A stretch of 43,385 nucleotides of DNA from an uncultured Hyphomicrobiales bacterium. GTDB taxonomy: Bacteria > Pseudomonadota > Alphaproteobacteria > Rhizobiales > Beijerinckiaceae. Below are positions 1 to 9,680 of this stretch, one piece after another (the stretch's first letter is position 1; every line of letters begins with the position of its first letter). The DNA is taken from assembly GCA_903902915.1 (NCBI GenBank), contig CAIUWR010000067.1:1-43385 (forward strand), in the 5' to 3' direction. The notes under the pieces are model-generated. The model was given only the letters and a program-made list of their open reading frames with translations. It had not been told where the DNA came from and did no database searches. Position numbers and translations under genes: made by a program.

Positions 1-55
1 GCTGACGCAGGTCGGCAGGTGAATAATCGGTCCGAAGTGGCAGGGCTGATGGCAT
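1..55 (-). CDS. IS630-type transposase, N-terminal fragment (runs off left edge)
   Basis: An ATG at 55 on the minus strand opens a frame that stays open to the window edge. It encodes 18 residues beginning MPSALPLRTDYSPADLRQ. This resembles the start of IS630-family helix-turn-helix/transposase proteins common in rhizobia, which typically begin with a short 'PLR.D....LR' segment. That resemblance is from memory and only 18 residues are visible, so the family call is tentative. If correct, an insertion sequence lies immediately left of the window and its right end falls within the next 50-100 bases. Confidence 0.45.
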   Translation of the reverse strand, partial: MPSALPLRTDYSPADLRQ

Positions 56-396
56 GGCGCGAATCTCCTCGCGCCAAGGGAATCAGAACTTGAACTTCAG
101 GGGAATCCCCAATGAGTCAGGTCAACGCGCCGTTGGTATTATTTGAATTCTGTTTTTGCAGGGCGGTTCAAGATTGTCCATCGCGCCCTCCAACCCCAGA
201 CCATGAATCAACTTATCATTTTCATTCAGCGTAACAGCCTGTAGTGAGCGTCATTGTTTAACCCCCAAAGCGCCGACCGGCGAGATCAGGAATCTTTCGG
301 CAGCGATCATCCAAGCCGAATGTGATGAGGTGATGATGGACCGGAAATGAGGCGTTCCCGGACCACATCAGAATTTTGCACCTCCACGAATCCCCC
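56..396. other. Intergenic stretch with no convincing gene
   Basis: This 341-base stretch separates the left-edge transposase start from the polA stop. It is visibly more AT-rich than the flanks. No frame of useful length has a start, ribosome site and family resemblance. The only notable structures are a perfect 11-base palindrome at 100-110 (GGGGAATCCCC), with a second GGGAATC at 78-84, and a short GC-rich dyad around 270-282. The palindrome may belong to the end of the insertion sequence, but no terminal repeat pair can be tested because the element is cut off. Confidence 0.5.
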
Positions 397-3300
397 TCAG
401 TGCGCCTCGTCCCAATTGCCCGCCGCGCGGGCATCCACTTGCAGCGGTACTTGCAATTGCAGCGCGGGATGAGGCGCGTCGATCATGATCTTGCGCACCA
501 GCGCGATGGTGGCCTCGACCTCGGCTTCGGGGGCCTCGAAGACCAGTTCGTCATGCACCTGCAACAGCATCCGCGCGTTCAGGCGCGCGCGCATCAAGGC
601 TTCGTCCATGCGGATCATCGCGCGGCGGATGATGTCTGACGCAGAGCCCTGAATCGGTGCATTGATGGCGGCGCGTTCATTGAAGGCGCGCTCCGAGGGG
701 TTCGATGCGGTGATGCGCGGATAGTGGCATTTGCGGCCGAAGATCGTGGTCACATAGCCAGTCTCGCGACAGGCTTTCTTCGTCGCCTCCATATAATCCT
801 TGATGCCCGGGAAGCGTTCGAAATAGCGCTTGATATAGGCGCCGGCCTCTTCGCGCGGAATGCCCAGCTGATTGGCGAGGCCAAAGGCCGAGATGCCGTA
901 GATGATGCCGAAATTGATGGCCTTGGCGCGGCGGCGCACTTCGGAAGGCATGTCCTTGATCGGCACGCCGAACATTTCAGACGCCGTCATCGCGTGAATG
1001 TCGAGTCCTTCGTCAAAGGCGCGGCGCAGCTGCGGAATGTCCGCGATATGGGCGAGAATGCGCAGCTCGATCTGCGAATAATCCGCCGAGATGAGCTTGT
1101 TGCCGGGCGTCGCGACAAAGGCGGTGCGGATCTTGCGGCCCGCCTCATTGCGCACGGGAATGTTCTGCAAGTTGGGGTCGGACGACGACAGGCGCCCGGT
1201 CGTGGTGGCGGCTAGCGAGAAACTCGTGTGGACGCGCTTTGTGCGCGGGTTCACATGGTTCGGCAGCGCGTCCGTGTAGGTCGATTTCAGCTTCTGCAAT
1301 TGCCGCCAGTCGAGAATGCGCGCAGCGAGGGAATTGCCCTGTTCGGCCAGTTCATCGAGCACGCTGGCGGAGGTGGACCAGGCGCCGGTGGCGGTCCTCT
1401 TGCCGCCGGGCAGGCCCATCTTGCCGAAGAGAATATCGCCAAGCTGCTTGGGCGAACCAAGGTTGAAGCTCGCGCCCGCCAGCTCGTAGATCTCCGCTTC
1501 GTAGCCGCCCATGGATTGCGCGAAATCGCCCGACAGACGCGAGAGAATCTGGCGGTCGATGGCGATGCCGCGACCCTCCATGCGCGCCAGCACTTCCGGC
1601 ATGGGGCGCTCCAGCGCTTCATAGACCGTGTTCATATGTTCGGCGGCGAGGCGCGGCTTCAGCACGCGCCACAAGCGCAGGGTCACATCCGCGTCTTCGG
1701 CGGCATATTCGGTGGCCTTGTCGATGGGCACGCGGGCGAAGCCGACGAAGGTCTTGCCGCGACCGGCCACATCGCCAAATTGCAGGGTCTTGTGGCCGAG
1801 ATGCAGCTCGGAGAGTTCGTCCATGCCATGGCCGTTGCGTCCGGCGTCCAGCACATAGGACATGAGCATCGTGTCATCGACCGGCGCCATTTCCACGCCA
1901 TGCTGGCTGAACACGGTCCAGTCGAATTTGGCGTTTTGCGCGATCTTCAACACGCCGCGCGCTTCCAGCAGCGGGCGCAGGCGTTCAAGCACCGCGCCCA
2001 TCGGCAATTGGCCGGGCGCCAGCGCATCGCCGCCAAACAGATCGCCGACGCCGTCGGTCTTGTGGCCGAGCGGAATGTAGCAGCCCTGACCCGCCGCATA
2101 GGACAGCGACACGCCGACGAGATCTGTGGTGAGGGGATCGAGCGAGGAGGTTTCCGTATCCACCGCCACCACGCCCGCCTCATGGGCGGCTGCGATGACG
2201 GCGTCGAGCGCGGCCATGGTGTCGATGGTCGCATAGTTCGTGCGGTCAAAAGCGTGGGCGCGGGCCTCCACAGCCCGTGCGGCGGCGAGGCTTGCGGGCA
2301 TGGAGAGGCCGCCAGCCTGCGCGGATGCGGCGGCGGCCGCAGGGGCCTGCGCCACGGCTGCGGCCGCGGCTTCGTTCACCTCGCCATTGCGCAGGCGCCA
2401 GCCGCCCGGGCCCACGAGGGCGGGATCAGGCTCGATTTCCGCAGCGTCCATCTCGTAGATTTCGGCGGCGCGGCGGGTGATGGTGGTGAATTCCAGCGCC
2501 TTCAGAAAGGCGATCAGTTCGCGCGGATCGGGCTCATGCAGGCCCAGATCGTCAAGCGGCACTTCCAGCTCGACATCGGTGCACAGATTCACCAGCTGAC
2601 GCGACACGCGCACCAGATCGACCACCTCGGGATTGGTCAGGGTCTCGCGACGCTTGGGCTGCTTGATCTCGCCCGCGCGCGCGAGCAGCGTCTCCAGATC
2701 CCCATAGTCGTTGATGAGCTGGGCGGCGGTCTTGACGCCGATGCCGGGCGCGCCCGGCACATTGTCGGTGGAATCGCCCGCCAGCGCCTGCACATCCACC
2801 ACCTTGTTGGGGGGCACGCCGAAATAATCGACCACCTCGGCCTCGCCGATCCGCCGCTCCTCGCGCGCGCCCGCATTGCCCGCGACCCCGGAGGCGGGAT
2901 CGAACATGGCGACGCCCGGGCCGATCAGCTGCATCAGATCCTTGTCGGCGGAGATGATCAGCACATCGGCGCCGCGCGCGCGGGCCTCCTTGGCGTAGGT
3001 GGCGATCAGGTCGTCCGCCTCGTAGCGATCCTGCTCGACCGGAATCAGCCCGAAGGCCCGCACGGCCTGCCGCATGAGCGGAAACTGGGGAATCAGATCC
3101 TCCGGCGGCTCGCTGCGGTTCGCCTTGTAGGGAGGGTAGAGCTCCTTGCGGAAGGAATTCTCGGATTTGTCGAAGATGATGGCCAGATGCGTCGGCTTGA
3201 TGCCCGCAGCCCCCTCGCGGACGAACTGGAACAGTTTGGTGGCGAACAGGCGCACCGCGCCGGTCGGCAGGCGATCCGTGCGGTAATTGTATTTCTGGTC

Positions 3301-3399
3301 CTGCCGGATGGACTGGAAATAGGCGCGGAAGATGAAGTTCGACCCATCCACGAGAAAGACGTGGTCGCCGGGCTGAACATTGCGATGGGTGAGGCTCAT
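397..3399 (-). CDS. polA: DNA polymerase I
   Basis: This 1000-residue protein is a full-length, three-domain DNA polymerase I used in Okazaki-fragment processing and excision repair. Residues 1 to about 300 are the 5'-3' exonuclease (flap nuclease), with conserved FDKSENSFRKELYPPYKANR-type and YEADDLIATYA segments. The middle 3'-5' proofreading domain keeps its DTETSSLD motif, so proofreading is probably active. The polymerase domain shows motif A (DYSQIELRILAHI), motif B (RRAKAINFGIIYG) and motif C (VHDELVFEAP). The start follows a clear N-terminus (MSLTHRNVQPGDHVFLVDGS), with the substrate-binding aspartate in VDGS. It appears to be a single-gene unit: the exporter genes lie upstream on the same strand, separated by 64 bases. 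Length matches alphaproteobacterial PolA. Confidence 0.98.
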   Translation of the reverse strand: MSLTHRNVQPGDHVFLVDGSNFIFRAYFQSIRQDQKYNYRTDRLPTGAVRLFATKLFQFVREGAAGIKPTHLAIIFDKSENSFRKELYPPYKANRSEPPEDLIPQFPLMRQAVRAFGLIPVEQDRYEADDLIATYAKEARARGADVLIISADKDLMQLIGPGVAMFDPASGVAGNAGAREERRIGEAEVVDYFGVPPNKVVDVQALAGDSTDNVPGAPGIGVKTAAQLINDYGDLETLLARAGEIKQPKRRETLTNPEVVDLVRVSRQLVNLCTDVELEVPLDDLGLHEPDPRELIAFLKALEFTTITRRAAEIYEMDAAEIEPDPALVGPGGWRLRNGEVNEAAAAAVAQAPAAAAASAQAGGLSMPASLAAARAVEARAHAFDRTNYATIDTMAALDAVIAAAHEAGVVAVDTETSSLDPLTTDLVGVSLSYAAGQGCYIPLGHKTDGVGDLFGGDALAPGQLPMGAVLERLRPLLEARGVLKIAQNAKFDWTVFSQHGVEMAPVDDTMLMSYVLDAGRNGHGMDELSELHLGHKTLQFGDVAGRGKTFVGFARVPIDKATEYAAEDADVTLRLWRVLKPRLAAEHMNTVYEALERPMPEVLARMEGRGIAIDRQILSRLSGDFAQSMGGYEAEIYELAGASFNLGSPKQLGDILFGKMGLPGGKRTATGAWSTSASVLDELAEQGNSLAARILDWRQLQKLKSTYTDALPNHVNPRTKRVHTSFSLAATTTGRLSSSDPNLQNIPVRNEAGRKIRTAFVATPGNKLISADYSQIELRILAHIADIPQLRRAFDEGLDIHAMTASEMFGVPIKDMPSEVRRRAKAINFGIIYGISAFGLANQLGIPREEAGAYIKRYFERFPGIKDYMEATKKACRETGYVTTIFGRKCHYPRITASNPSERAFNERAAINAPIQGSASDIIRRAMIRMDEALMRARLNARMLLQVHDELVFEAPEAEVEATIALVRKIMIDAPHPALQLQVPLQVDARAAGNWDEAH

Positions 3400-3463
3400 G
3401 GGATCCGTCTGGCTCGAAAACAGAGCCGGACCTTAATGCGGCGCGCGTCCAAGCGCCATGCCT

Positions 3464-4973
3464 TTACCCAGCAAGCCCTGCGCGACGCGGTCGGTTGAGC
3501 CAGACGAAGATCAGCGCTGCGGATGCTGCGAAATACCAGTATTTTTCTTCTGCGATAGCGCCCGCGCAAGCCACCGCCCAACAGGCGGCCAACATGTTTT
3601 CCTTGAGCGCAACGATCTTGGGCGGATTATGCCGGGTCGTGGCGCTCTCCCGCCTTGGCGGAGCCGGATGCCAGATATTGATCAGCCCCGTGGAGACGCA
3701 GGCGAAGATCGCGAAAATGACCAGCAAGGCGGCGTCCCTCGGCTCGGTCCAGGCGAGCCCGAGGGCCGGAATCAGCAGAATGAGGCCCAGCGGCATCGCG
3801 ATAGCCTGAAGCTTGCTCCGCAATATGTCGCCCGCAGTGACGGGAGCCGTCGCCATGAAGTCCACGGCGTCCTCGCTCAAAATGGTGAGCCATGCCAGAA
3901 TTCCCGCCAGATGGGACAGAACCATGATGAGAACGGGCGCCACCAGAAGCGACAGGGACGGATCGTCCTGGCTGATCCAGATGACGATGCTGACGGGGGC
4001 CAGATAGAGCAGCTGCAATAAGGCGCGCGAAAAGAGCCAGGGGTCGCGGGCGAGCAATTTCAGCTCCTTGCGGCGCAAGGCCGCTCCCGCGCCCGGGCGA
4101 AACGGCCGGTCCGGCTTATCGCGAGCCGTCAGCTGGCGGTCTCCCGCGCCTTTCACGCGTATGGCGCTTTCCAGGAAGCCGGGGCCCAGCCTGAGCACCG
4201 CCAGCGCGAAGGCGATGGCGCCCAGGCTCAACCAGATGAGCAGCGAGACCGGATCGCCCGCGACGCCTCGCACCGGCGCCATGAGCAGCCAGTCCGCAAA
4301 GGCGGGGGCCGGTGGGAGCTTATGAAAAAGGGCTCTGGTGGCCCGGGTCGGACCGGTCGCCAGATAGGCGAATTGCCCGCCAAGGATCATCGCCGAAGCG
4401 ATGAAGGTGGCGGTGAACTGACCGGCCTTGCGCGTATGGCGAGGCCCCAGCACGTTGAACAGGCCGACCGTAATGGAGAGGCCACAGGCGCTGGCCAGCA
4501 GGGCGGAAGCGATGGAGGCGGGATAGATGCCGAGCCAATGGGCGCCCATCTTGTAGGCGATCATATCCGCCATGGGGAACAGAAAGACCCCGACGACAAG
4601 GATGATTTCAACGGAGGCCACGATGGCCTGCGCCGCGACGACGGCGCGCGGAGAGACGGGAGAGGCCAGCAGCAGATCAAGATCGTCGCGCGCATAGAGC
4701 AACCTCGTGAAATGGTTGATCGCCTGTGAGAGCTGCCACGAGAAAATGAAAAGGGTGGCGGTGGCGAGCGCGCCCGCCTGCGCCGGCCCGTCCAGACGGA
4801 CGAACAGATTCGCCGTCGGTCCGGTCAGTCCGTGCATGAAGGCGAGGCCAAGGGCGACGATCCCCAGAACTCTTGCGGAGGAGCGGTCCCCCCAGCGCTG
4901 CGCCGCGGCGCCGCCAGCTCAGCCGCAGCTCGTGACGCACAAGCCAGAGAAAAGAGCCGGGGCTCAACCTCAT
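3464..4973 (-). pseudogene. ABC exporter permease, interrupted by a single-base frameshift
   Basis: The start ATG at 4971-4973 overlaps the stop of the upstream ATPase gene (ATGA) and gives MRLSPGSFLWLVRHELRLSW. That frame then drifts into nonsense. The membrane-protein sequence resumes in another frame, where it is open from a TGA near 4920 to the TAA at 3464. Removing one base from the run of six G (plus-strand C, 4888-4893) joins the two into about 502 residues reading ...RGAALGDRSSARVLGIVALGLAF. The body has many hydrophobic helices and resembles ABC-2-like exporter permeases. Without correction, the first ATG of the downstream frame is 4837, inside the first membrane helix. The break may be a genuine mutation or a homopolymer sequencing error. 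Substrate unknown. Confidence 0.8.
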
Positions 4974-5731
4974 GGCGCCGCCGCCCGGCTGGTGAGGTCA
5001 AGGAACACATCCTCAAGCGAATCGTCCGCCCGGCCCGTGCGCGCCCGCAGCTCCGCCAGCGTTCCCTCAGCGCATAAGCGGCCATCGCAGATGATGCCGA
5101 TGCGGTCCGCCAGCCGCTCCGCGACTTCAAGGATATGGGTGGTCAGAATGATGGCGCGCCCCGTCTTTGCGCGGGCGATCAGCAGATCCTTGACCTGACG
5201 GGCGATGGCCGCATCCAGGCCGGTGAGAGGCTCGTCCAGCAGCAGGAGCATGGGATCGTGAATGAGGGCGCCCGCGAGCGCCACCTTTTGTTTCATGCCC
5301 CGCGAAAACCCCTCGCAGCGGGTATGGCGATGGGGCCAAAGTTCCAGAACGCCCAACAGGTCGCGAGCGCGGCTCAACGCCACGCCCGGCTCGACGCCCC
5401 ATAGGCCCGCGACGAATTCCAGATATTCGAGCGGATCGAGCTTGTCGTAGAGGGCTGGCTCGTCCGGCAACCAGGCGGTGATTCGTCTGGCCTCGATCGG
5501 ATCGCGTCGCACATCGACGCCATAAATCTCGATCGAGCCAGAATCTGGAGGGAGGAGGCCCGCCGCCATGCGGATCGTGGTTGTCTTGCCCGCACCGTTG
5601 GGGCCGAGCAGCGCGTAGAACTCGCCGGGCCGGATGGTCAGATCGAGCGCTTCAACCGCTTGTTTTCCATCAAAACTTTTACAAAGCCCCCGCACAGACA
5701 GAGCGGGCGTCGAGGATGAATGAATGAGCAT
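4970..5731 (-). CDS. ABC transporter ATP-binding protein (ABC-2/exporter type)
   Basis: This 253-residue nucleotide-binding subunit would energise the permease encoded directly downstream, with which it overlaps by four bases. Walker A is GPNGAGKTT (about residues 39-47), the signature motif is FSRGMKQKVALAGAL, Walker B is LLLLDEP, and the switch histidine lies in TTHIL. The Q-loop region reads AWLPDEPALYD, with aspartate where glutamine is usual. The C-terminal DDSLEDVFLDLT segment is typical of the CcmA/NatA/exporter branch rather than of importers. Substrate cannot be inferred. Because the partner permease carries a frameshift, the transporter may be non-functional in this genome unless the shift is a sequence error. 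Confidence 0.9.
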   Translation of the reverse strand: MLIHSSSTPALSVRGLCKSFDGKQAVEALDLTIRPGEFYALLGPNGAGKTTTIRMAAGLLPPDSGSIEIYGVDVRRDPIEARRITAWLPDEPALYDKLDPLEYLEFVAGLWGVEPGVALSRARDLLGVLELWPHRHTRCEGFSRGMKQKVALAGALIHDPMLLLLDEPLTGLDAAIARQVKDLLIARAKTGRAIILTTHILEVAERLADRIGIICDGRLCAEGTLAELRARTGRADDSLEDVFLDLTSRAAAP

Positions 5732-5796
5732 TGGAAATCTCGCGAGCGTGCAATGAGCCGATACTAATCGAGCCCGCGACGCCGCGCATCACTTTT

Positions 5797-7101
5797 CTAG
5801 GTTGGCGGGGCGCCGTTCGCCTCCAGCACCTGACCCGCCAGATAAAGCGACCCGGCGATGAGGATGCGAGGCGGCTTGTCCCAGGACAGCGCCGCGATTC
5901 GCTCAAGCGCCTGCGTGACGCTCGCAGCGCATTCGGCGCGCAGTCCTGCGGCCGCAGCGGCGGCGGCGACCTCCTGTGGCGCGCGCCCTGCGTGTTCGCC
6001 GGGGATCGGGACCGCGAAGACCTGGTGGACGAGCCCCTTGAACGCGGACAGGAAACCCGTCGTATCCTTGGTCGCCAGCGTGCCGCAAATGAGCGCGAGG
6101 GGACGAGGAACGCGGGCTTCCAGATCCGCCATAGCCTCCCCAAGCACCCGTCCGCCGGCCACATTATGGCCGCCGTCGAGCCAGACCTCCGCGTCTTTGG
6201 GGGCGAGCGCCACCAGCGGGCCGGACGATAGTTTTTGCAGGCGGGCGGGCCATTCCACCCGCGCCATGCCCGCCTCGAAGGCGCTGTCTGGCAGCGAGGC
6301 GTCGAACTGGCGCAGGGCGGCGATGGCGGTGGCGGCGTTTTGAATTTGATGGCGGCCCGCCAGCCGGGGCAGCGGCAGATCGAGCAGGCCCGTCTCGTCC
6401 TGATAGACCAGCCGCCCATGCTCCTCGCGGGCGATAAAATCCTGCGCGCCGATCAGAATGGGCGCGCGGAGTTTGCCAGCCTGACGCTCGATGACGGCGC
6501 GGGCCTCGTCCTCCTGGGCGGCGACGACCACGGGGGTGCGCGGCTTGATGATTCCGGCTTTCTCGAAGGCGATTCCCGCCAGCGTCGTGCCCAGAAACTC
6601 CGGATGGTCGATGGAGACCGGGGTGATGACGGCGAGCGCAGGCGGGGCGATCACATTGGTGGCGTCGAAGCGTCCGCCCAGGCCCACTTCCAGCAACAGC
6701 ACGTCGGCGGGCGTTTCGTGAAACAGCTTGAAGGCGACGGCTGTGGTCATTTCAAACAGGGTGATCGGCGCCCCATCGTTGACCCGCTCGCAGTCCTCCA
6801 GCGCCGCCGCCAGCCGCGCTTCGTCAACCAACCGCCCCGCGAGGCGGATGCGCTCGTGGAAACGCACCAGATGGGGCGAGGTATAGACATGAACCTTGCG
6901 TCCAGCCGCTTCCAGCACGGCGCGCATGAAGGCCACCGTCGAGCCCTTGCCATTGGTGCCCGCCACGTGGATCACGGGCGGCAGGTCCAGATGCGGATCG
7001 CCCATGCGGGCGAGCAAGGCCTCAAGCCGTCCAAGGGACAGATCAATCTTCTTGGGATGCAAGGCGAGCATCCGCTGCAGAATCAGATCGGACCCGGTCA
7101 T
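5797..7101 (-). CDS. folC: Bifunctional dihydrofolate synthase/folylpolyglutamate synthase
   Basis: This 434-residue FolC adds L-glutamate to dihydropteroate and then extends the folate polyglutamate tail, using ATP in the cytoplasm. The Mur-ligase-type P-loop HVAGTNGKGSTVAF is at about residues 44-57, followed by the folate-loop segment YTSPHLVRFHERI, LLLEVGLGGRFDATN and SIDHPEFLG. The C-terminal domain has WLDGGHNVAGG. Its ATG lies 9 bases after the accD stop, so it is the last gene of a trpA-accD-folC transcription unit, an order I associate with alphaproteobacteria. The ribosome-binding site is weak, suggesting translation coupled to accD. Nothing is odd in length or motifs. Confidence 0.96.
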   Translation of the reverse strand: MTGSDLILQRMLALHPKKIDLSLGRLEALLARMGDPHLDLPPVIHVAGTNGKGSTVAFMRAVLEAAGRKVHVYTSPHLVRFHERIRLAGRLVDEARLAAALEDCERVNDGAPITLFEMTTAVAFKLFHETPADVLLLEVGLGGRFDATNVIAPPALAVITPVSIDHPEFLGTTLAGIAFEKAGIIKPRTPVVVAAQEDEARAVIERQAGKLRAPILIGAQDFIAREEHGRLVYQDETGLLDLPLPRLAGRHQIQNAATAIAALRQFDASLPDSAFEAGMARVEWPARLQKLSSGPLVALAPKDAEVWLDGGHNVAGGRVLGEAMADLEARVPRPLALICGTLATKDTTGFLSAFKGLVHQVFAVPIPGEHAGRAPQEVAAAAAAAGLRAECAASVTQALERIAALSWDKPPRILIAGSLYLAGQVLEANGAPPT

Positions 7102-7110
7102 GGAAAGGCT

Positions 7111-8007
7111 CTAGGCTGCAGGGGGCGTATTGGTGAGCAGGCTGCAGAGGCGGGCAAGGGTGGCGCGCATCTCCATACGCGGCACAACCATGTCCACCAT
7201 GCCATGTTCTTTCAGATATTCGGCGCGCTGGAAGCCCTCGGGCAGGCGCTCGCGAATCGTCTGCTCGATCACGCGCGCGCCAGCGAAGCCGATCACGGCT
7301 CCAGGCTCGGCGATGTGAATGTCGCCGAGCATGGCGTAGGAGGCGGTGACGCCGCCGGTCGTGGGATTGGTGAGCACCACGATATAGGGGAGCCTGGCTG
7401 CGCGCAGTCGCTGCACAGCGACCGTCGTGCGCGGCATCTGCATCAAGGAGAACATGCCCTCCTGCATGCGCGCGCCGCCTGAAGCGGTGAACATGATGAA
7501 GGGCGCCTTGCGCTTCACCGCCTCCGTCATGCCGGTGACGATGGCCTCGCCAGCCGCCATGCCGAGCGAGCCGCCCATGAATTCGAAATCCTGCACAGCG
7601 GCCACCACCTGCTTGCCCTCGAGGGCGCCAGTGGCGAGCTTCACGGCGTCGGGGTGGCTCGTCTTGGAGCGATATTCCTTGAGGCGGTCGGTGTAGCGTT
7701 TCACATCGCGGAATTTCAGCGGATCGAGCGGAGCCTCCGGCGTGGCGACCATGTCATAGCGACCGGCGTCGAACAGCGTGTCGAGGCGCATTTTCGCGGG
7801 CATGCGCATGTGGTGGCCGGAGCTGGGCACCACATAGAGATTGGCCTCGAGATCCTTGTGGAAGACCAGTTCGCCGCTTTCGGGGCATTTGACCCAGAGA
7901 TTTTCCGGCGTCTCGCGCCTCAGAAGGGAGCGAATCTTCGGCGGCACGACATTCGACATCCAGTTCATGGCGAAGCCCTGGCCGGACTCGTTATCAACTT
8001 CACTCAT
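7111..8007 (-). CDS. accD: Acetyl-CoA carboxylase carboxyltransferase subunit beta
   Basis: AccD is the carboxyltransferase beta subunit making malonyl-CoA for fatty-acid synthesis with AccA. The crotonase-fold core shows [27 protein letters not shown] and [20 protein letters not shown]. The N-terminal region equivalent to the four-cysteine zinc ribbon reads [14 protein letters not shown]...[12 protein letters not shown]. Only one cysteine remains, so zinc binding is lost, which I recall as usual in Rhizobiales. The ATG at 8007 overlaps the trpA stop (TGATG). A GTG at 8010 or the internal ATG at 7968 (MNWMSNVV, the commonest N-terminus in the family) are alternative starts. Translation is probably coupled to trpA. 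Confidence 0.95.
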   Translation of the reverse strand: MSEVDNESGQGFAMNWMSNVVPPKIRSLLRRETPENLWVKCPESGELVFHKDLEANLYVVPSSGHHMRMPAKMRLDTLFDAGRYDMVATPEAPLDPLKFRDVKRYTDRLKEYRSKTSHPDAVKLATGALEGKQVVAAVQDFEFMGGSLGMAAGEAIVTGMTEAVKRKAPFIMFTASGGARMQEGMFSLMQMPRTTVAVQRLRAARLPYIVVLTNPTTGGVTASYAMLGDIHIAEPGAVIGFAGARVIEQTIRERLPEGFQRAEYLKEHGMVDMVVPRMEMRATLARLCSLLTNTPPAA

Positions 8008-8843
8008 CACGCCACCGCCTTGCGCGCCGCGCGCACGCCGCCCGCGATCTGCGAAACGAGGTTCGTGACGGCCGCTACTGTGTCCCCGGTCGCCCGGTCT
8101 TGCGAATCAAGCGAGCGCTTCAGCGCGTCGATCAGCGCGGAGCCTACCACGACGCCATCCGCGTGGGTGGCGATGGCCTTCGCGTTTTCGGCGTTCTTCA
8201 CCCCGAAGCCAACGGCCACCGGCAGGTCCGTATGTCCCTTGATGCGCCGCACCGCCTCGGAAACCATTGAATAATCAGCGATAGCCGCGCCCGTGACGCC
8301 ATTGATCGAGACGTAATAGACAAAGCCTGACGTATTGGTCAGCACCTTGGGCAGGCGCTTGTCGTCGGTCGTCGGCGTGGCGAGGCGAATGAAGTTCACG
8401 CCAGCCCCCAATGCCGGGATGCACAATTCGGCATCCTCCTCCGGCGGCAGATCGACGACGATCAACCCATCGACGCCAGCGGCTTTGGCATCCTTCAAGA
8501 AGCGTTCGACGCCATAGACATAGATGGGATTGTAATAGCCCATGAGCACGATCGGCGTGTGGTCGTTTCCAGCGCGGAAGGCGGCGACCATCTCCAACGT
8601 CTTGATCATGGACCCGCCAGCCTTCAGCGCGCGCAGTCCCGCCGCCTGGATCGAAGGCCCGTCCGCCATGGGGTCGGTGAAGGGCATGCCGATCTCGATG
8701 ACGTCCGCCCCCGCGCCCGGCAGGGCCTCGATCAGTTGCAGGGATGTGGCGAGGTCAGGATCCCCGCACATGAGAAAGGTCACGAGGGCCGCGCGGCCTT
8801 CGGTGCGGAGTTCGCCGAAGCGTTTGTCGATGCGAGTGGTCAT
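8007..8843 (-). CDS. trpA: Tryptophan synthase alpha chain
   Basis: TrpA cleaves indole-3-glycerol phosphate to indole and glyceraldehyde 3-phosphate and passes the indole to TrpB. The start was set at 8843 ([13 protein letters not shown]), giving 278 residues. The frame is open 35 codons further upstream, but that extension overlaps the cytochrome terminator and resembles nothing. Catalytic Glu lies in [17 protein letters not shown] and catalytic Asp in [11 protein letters not shown]. The phosphate-binding loop [10 protein letters not shown] and GVVVGSALI close the TIM barrel. It overlaps accD. The expected partner trpB is not adjacent: the next gene upstream on this strand is a cytochrome c. 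Confidence 0.96.
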   Translation of the reverse strand: MTTRIDKRFGELRTEGRAALVTFLMCGDPDLATSLQLIEALPGAGADVIEIGMPFTDPMADGPSIQAAGLRALKAGGSMIKTLEMVAAFRAGNDHTPIVLMGYYNPIYVYGVERFLKDAKAAGVDGLIVVDLPPEEDAELCIPALGAGVNFIRLATPTTDDKRLPKVLTNTSGFVYYVSINGVTGAAIADYSMVSEAVRRIKGHTDLPVAVGFGVKNAENAKAIATHADGVVVGSALIDALKRSLDSQDRATGDTVAAVTNLVSQIAGGVRAARKAVA

Positions 8844-8922
8844 GGTGGGCTTGCCGATAGCACGGAAGCGGGCCGCGCGAAAGCCAAAGGCCGGGCGTCC
8901 TGGTGTTTTCAGGCGAGGGGCA

Positions 8923-8957
8923 AAACATAAAAGCCAGAGGGCGCGCACCCTCTGGCC
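8923..8957 (-). terminator. Rho-independent terminator of the cytochrome c gene
   Basis: A perfect 9-base-pair stem, GCCAGAGGG/CCCTCTGGC (8934-8942 and 8949-8957), has a 6-base loop. On the minus strand it is followed by the T-rich run TTTTATGTTTT. It lies 25 bases past the cytochrome c stop and before trpA, so it separates the two units. Confidence 0.85.
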
Positions 8958-8981
8958 CAGCCTTGCGGGTGTTGAGGGGCG

Positions 8982-9521
8982 TCAGGGCGTGGGCAGCGGC
9001 GCCGGATTGTTCGAAAGGGTCCGCAAATAGGCGAGAATGTCGGCGCGTTTGGCCGCATCCTTTTCGCCCGCATAGGACATTTTCGTGCCCGCGACGATAC
9101 CCTTTGGATTGGAGATGAAGGCGTTGATCTGCTCGTAGCCCCACTTGCCGCCCTTGGCCTTCATGGCGTCCGAATAGGCGAAGCCGGTGGAGGCGACGGG
9201 ACGGTCGATCACGCCATAGAGATTGGGGCCAGTCGCCTTGGGGGCGCCGCTGGGATCGAAGGAATGGCATGCGGCGCAGGCCTTGACGAGGTTCTCGCCC
9301 TTTTTGGGGTCGGCCTTGGCGAGGAGAATCGGCAGGGGCACGACGACTTCGGGCGCGGCGGCTACGCCGCCATGATGCTCCTCGGCCGCTGGCAGGGGAT
9401 AACCCGGCTTCTCCCCGTGGGGAGCGGAAAACAGCGCGTCCGAGACGACGCTGACGCCCATCACGAACAGGAGCGAGCCGAGCACAGCGCCGGCAATCTT
9501 GTTGAGCTCGAAAGAATCCAT
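8982..9521 (-). CDS. cycM: Membrane-anchored c-type cytochrome (CycM-like)
   Basis: This 179-residue class I cytochrome c has an N-terminal hydrophobic segment (about residues 9-29, [20 protein letters not shown]) that looks like an uncleaved membrane anchor. A Pro/Ala linker rich in His follows, then one heme site (ACAACHSF), [14 protein letters not shown], and a likely axial methionine in GTKMSYAG. In rhizobia and Bradyrhizobium, CycM carries electrons from the bc1 complex to the aa3 oxidase, and I infer the same role here. The start at 9521 ([11 protein letters not shown]) matches the family; the open frame upstream is unrelated sequence. It is divergent from kdsB, sharing a 159-base promoter region, and is followed by a strong terminator. 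Confidence 0.9.
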   Translation of the reverse strand: MDSFELNKIAGAVLGSLLFVMGVSVVSDALFSAPHGEKPGYPLPAAEEHHGGVAAAPEVVVPLPILLAKADPKKGENLVKACAACHSFDPSGAPKATGPNLYGVIDRPVASTGFAYSDAMKAKGGKWGYEQINAFISNPKGIVAGTKMSYAGEKDAAKRADILAYLRTLSNNPAPLPTP

Positions 9522-9680
9522 GCCTGCAGGCTCCGCTTTCAGCCAAATCGCGCGATGAATGCGCAACGGCGCGCGAGGTCGTCGTCCCGACCCCATGACG
9601 TGGCGGTTGATTACCCGCTTTGCGCCCTGCTTGGCAACAGTATAAGCATCGTCATCAATGCTACCTTTTGCCGCCTGATC

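Noticed and set aside
265-290. A terminator after polA
   Set aside because: The CGCCG/CGGCG dyad has only a two-base loop, lies over 100 bases past the stop, and has no proper T run.
1228-3498. A 756-codon plus-strand open frame opposite polA
   Set aside because: It is an antisense shadow of the polA coding sequence in GC-rich DNA. Its translation is rich in His, Arg and Gly with no domain, and polA is unmistakable on the other strand.
4837-4920. Programmed frameshifting in the ABC permease
   Set aside because: The shift needed is +1 at a G6 run, with no stop codon or stimulatory structure at the site. A mutation or sequence error is simpler.
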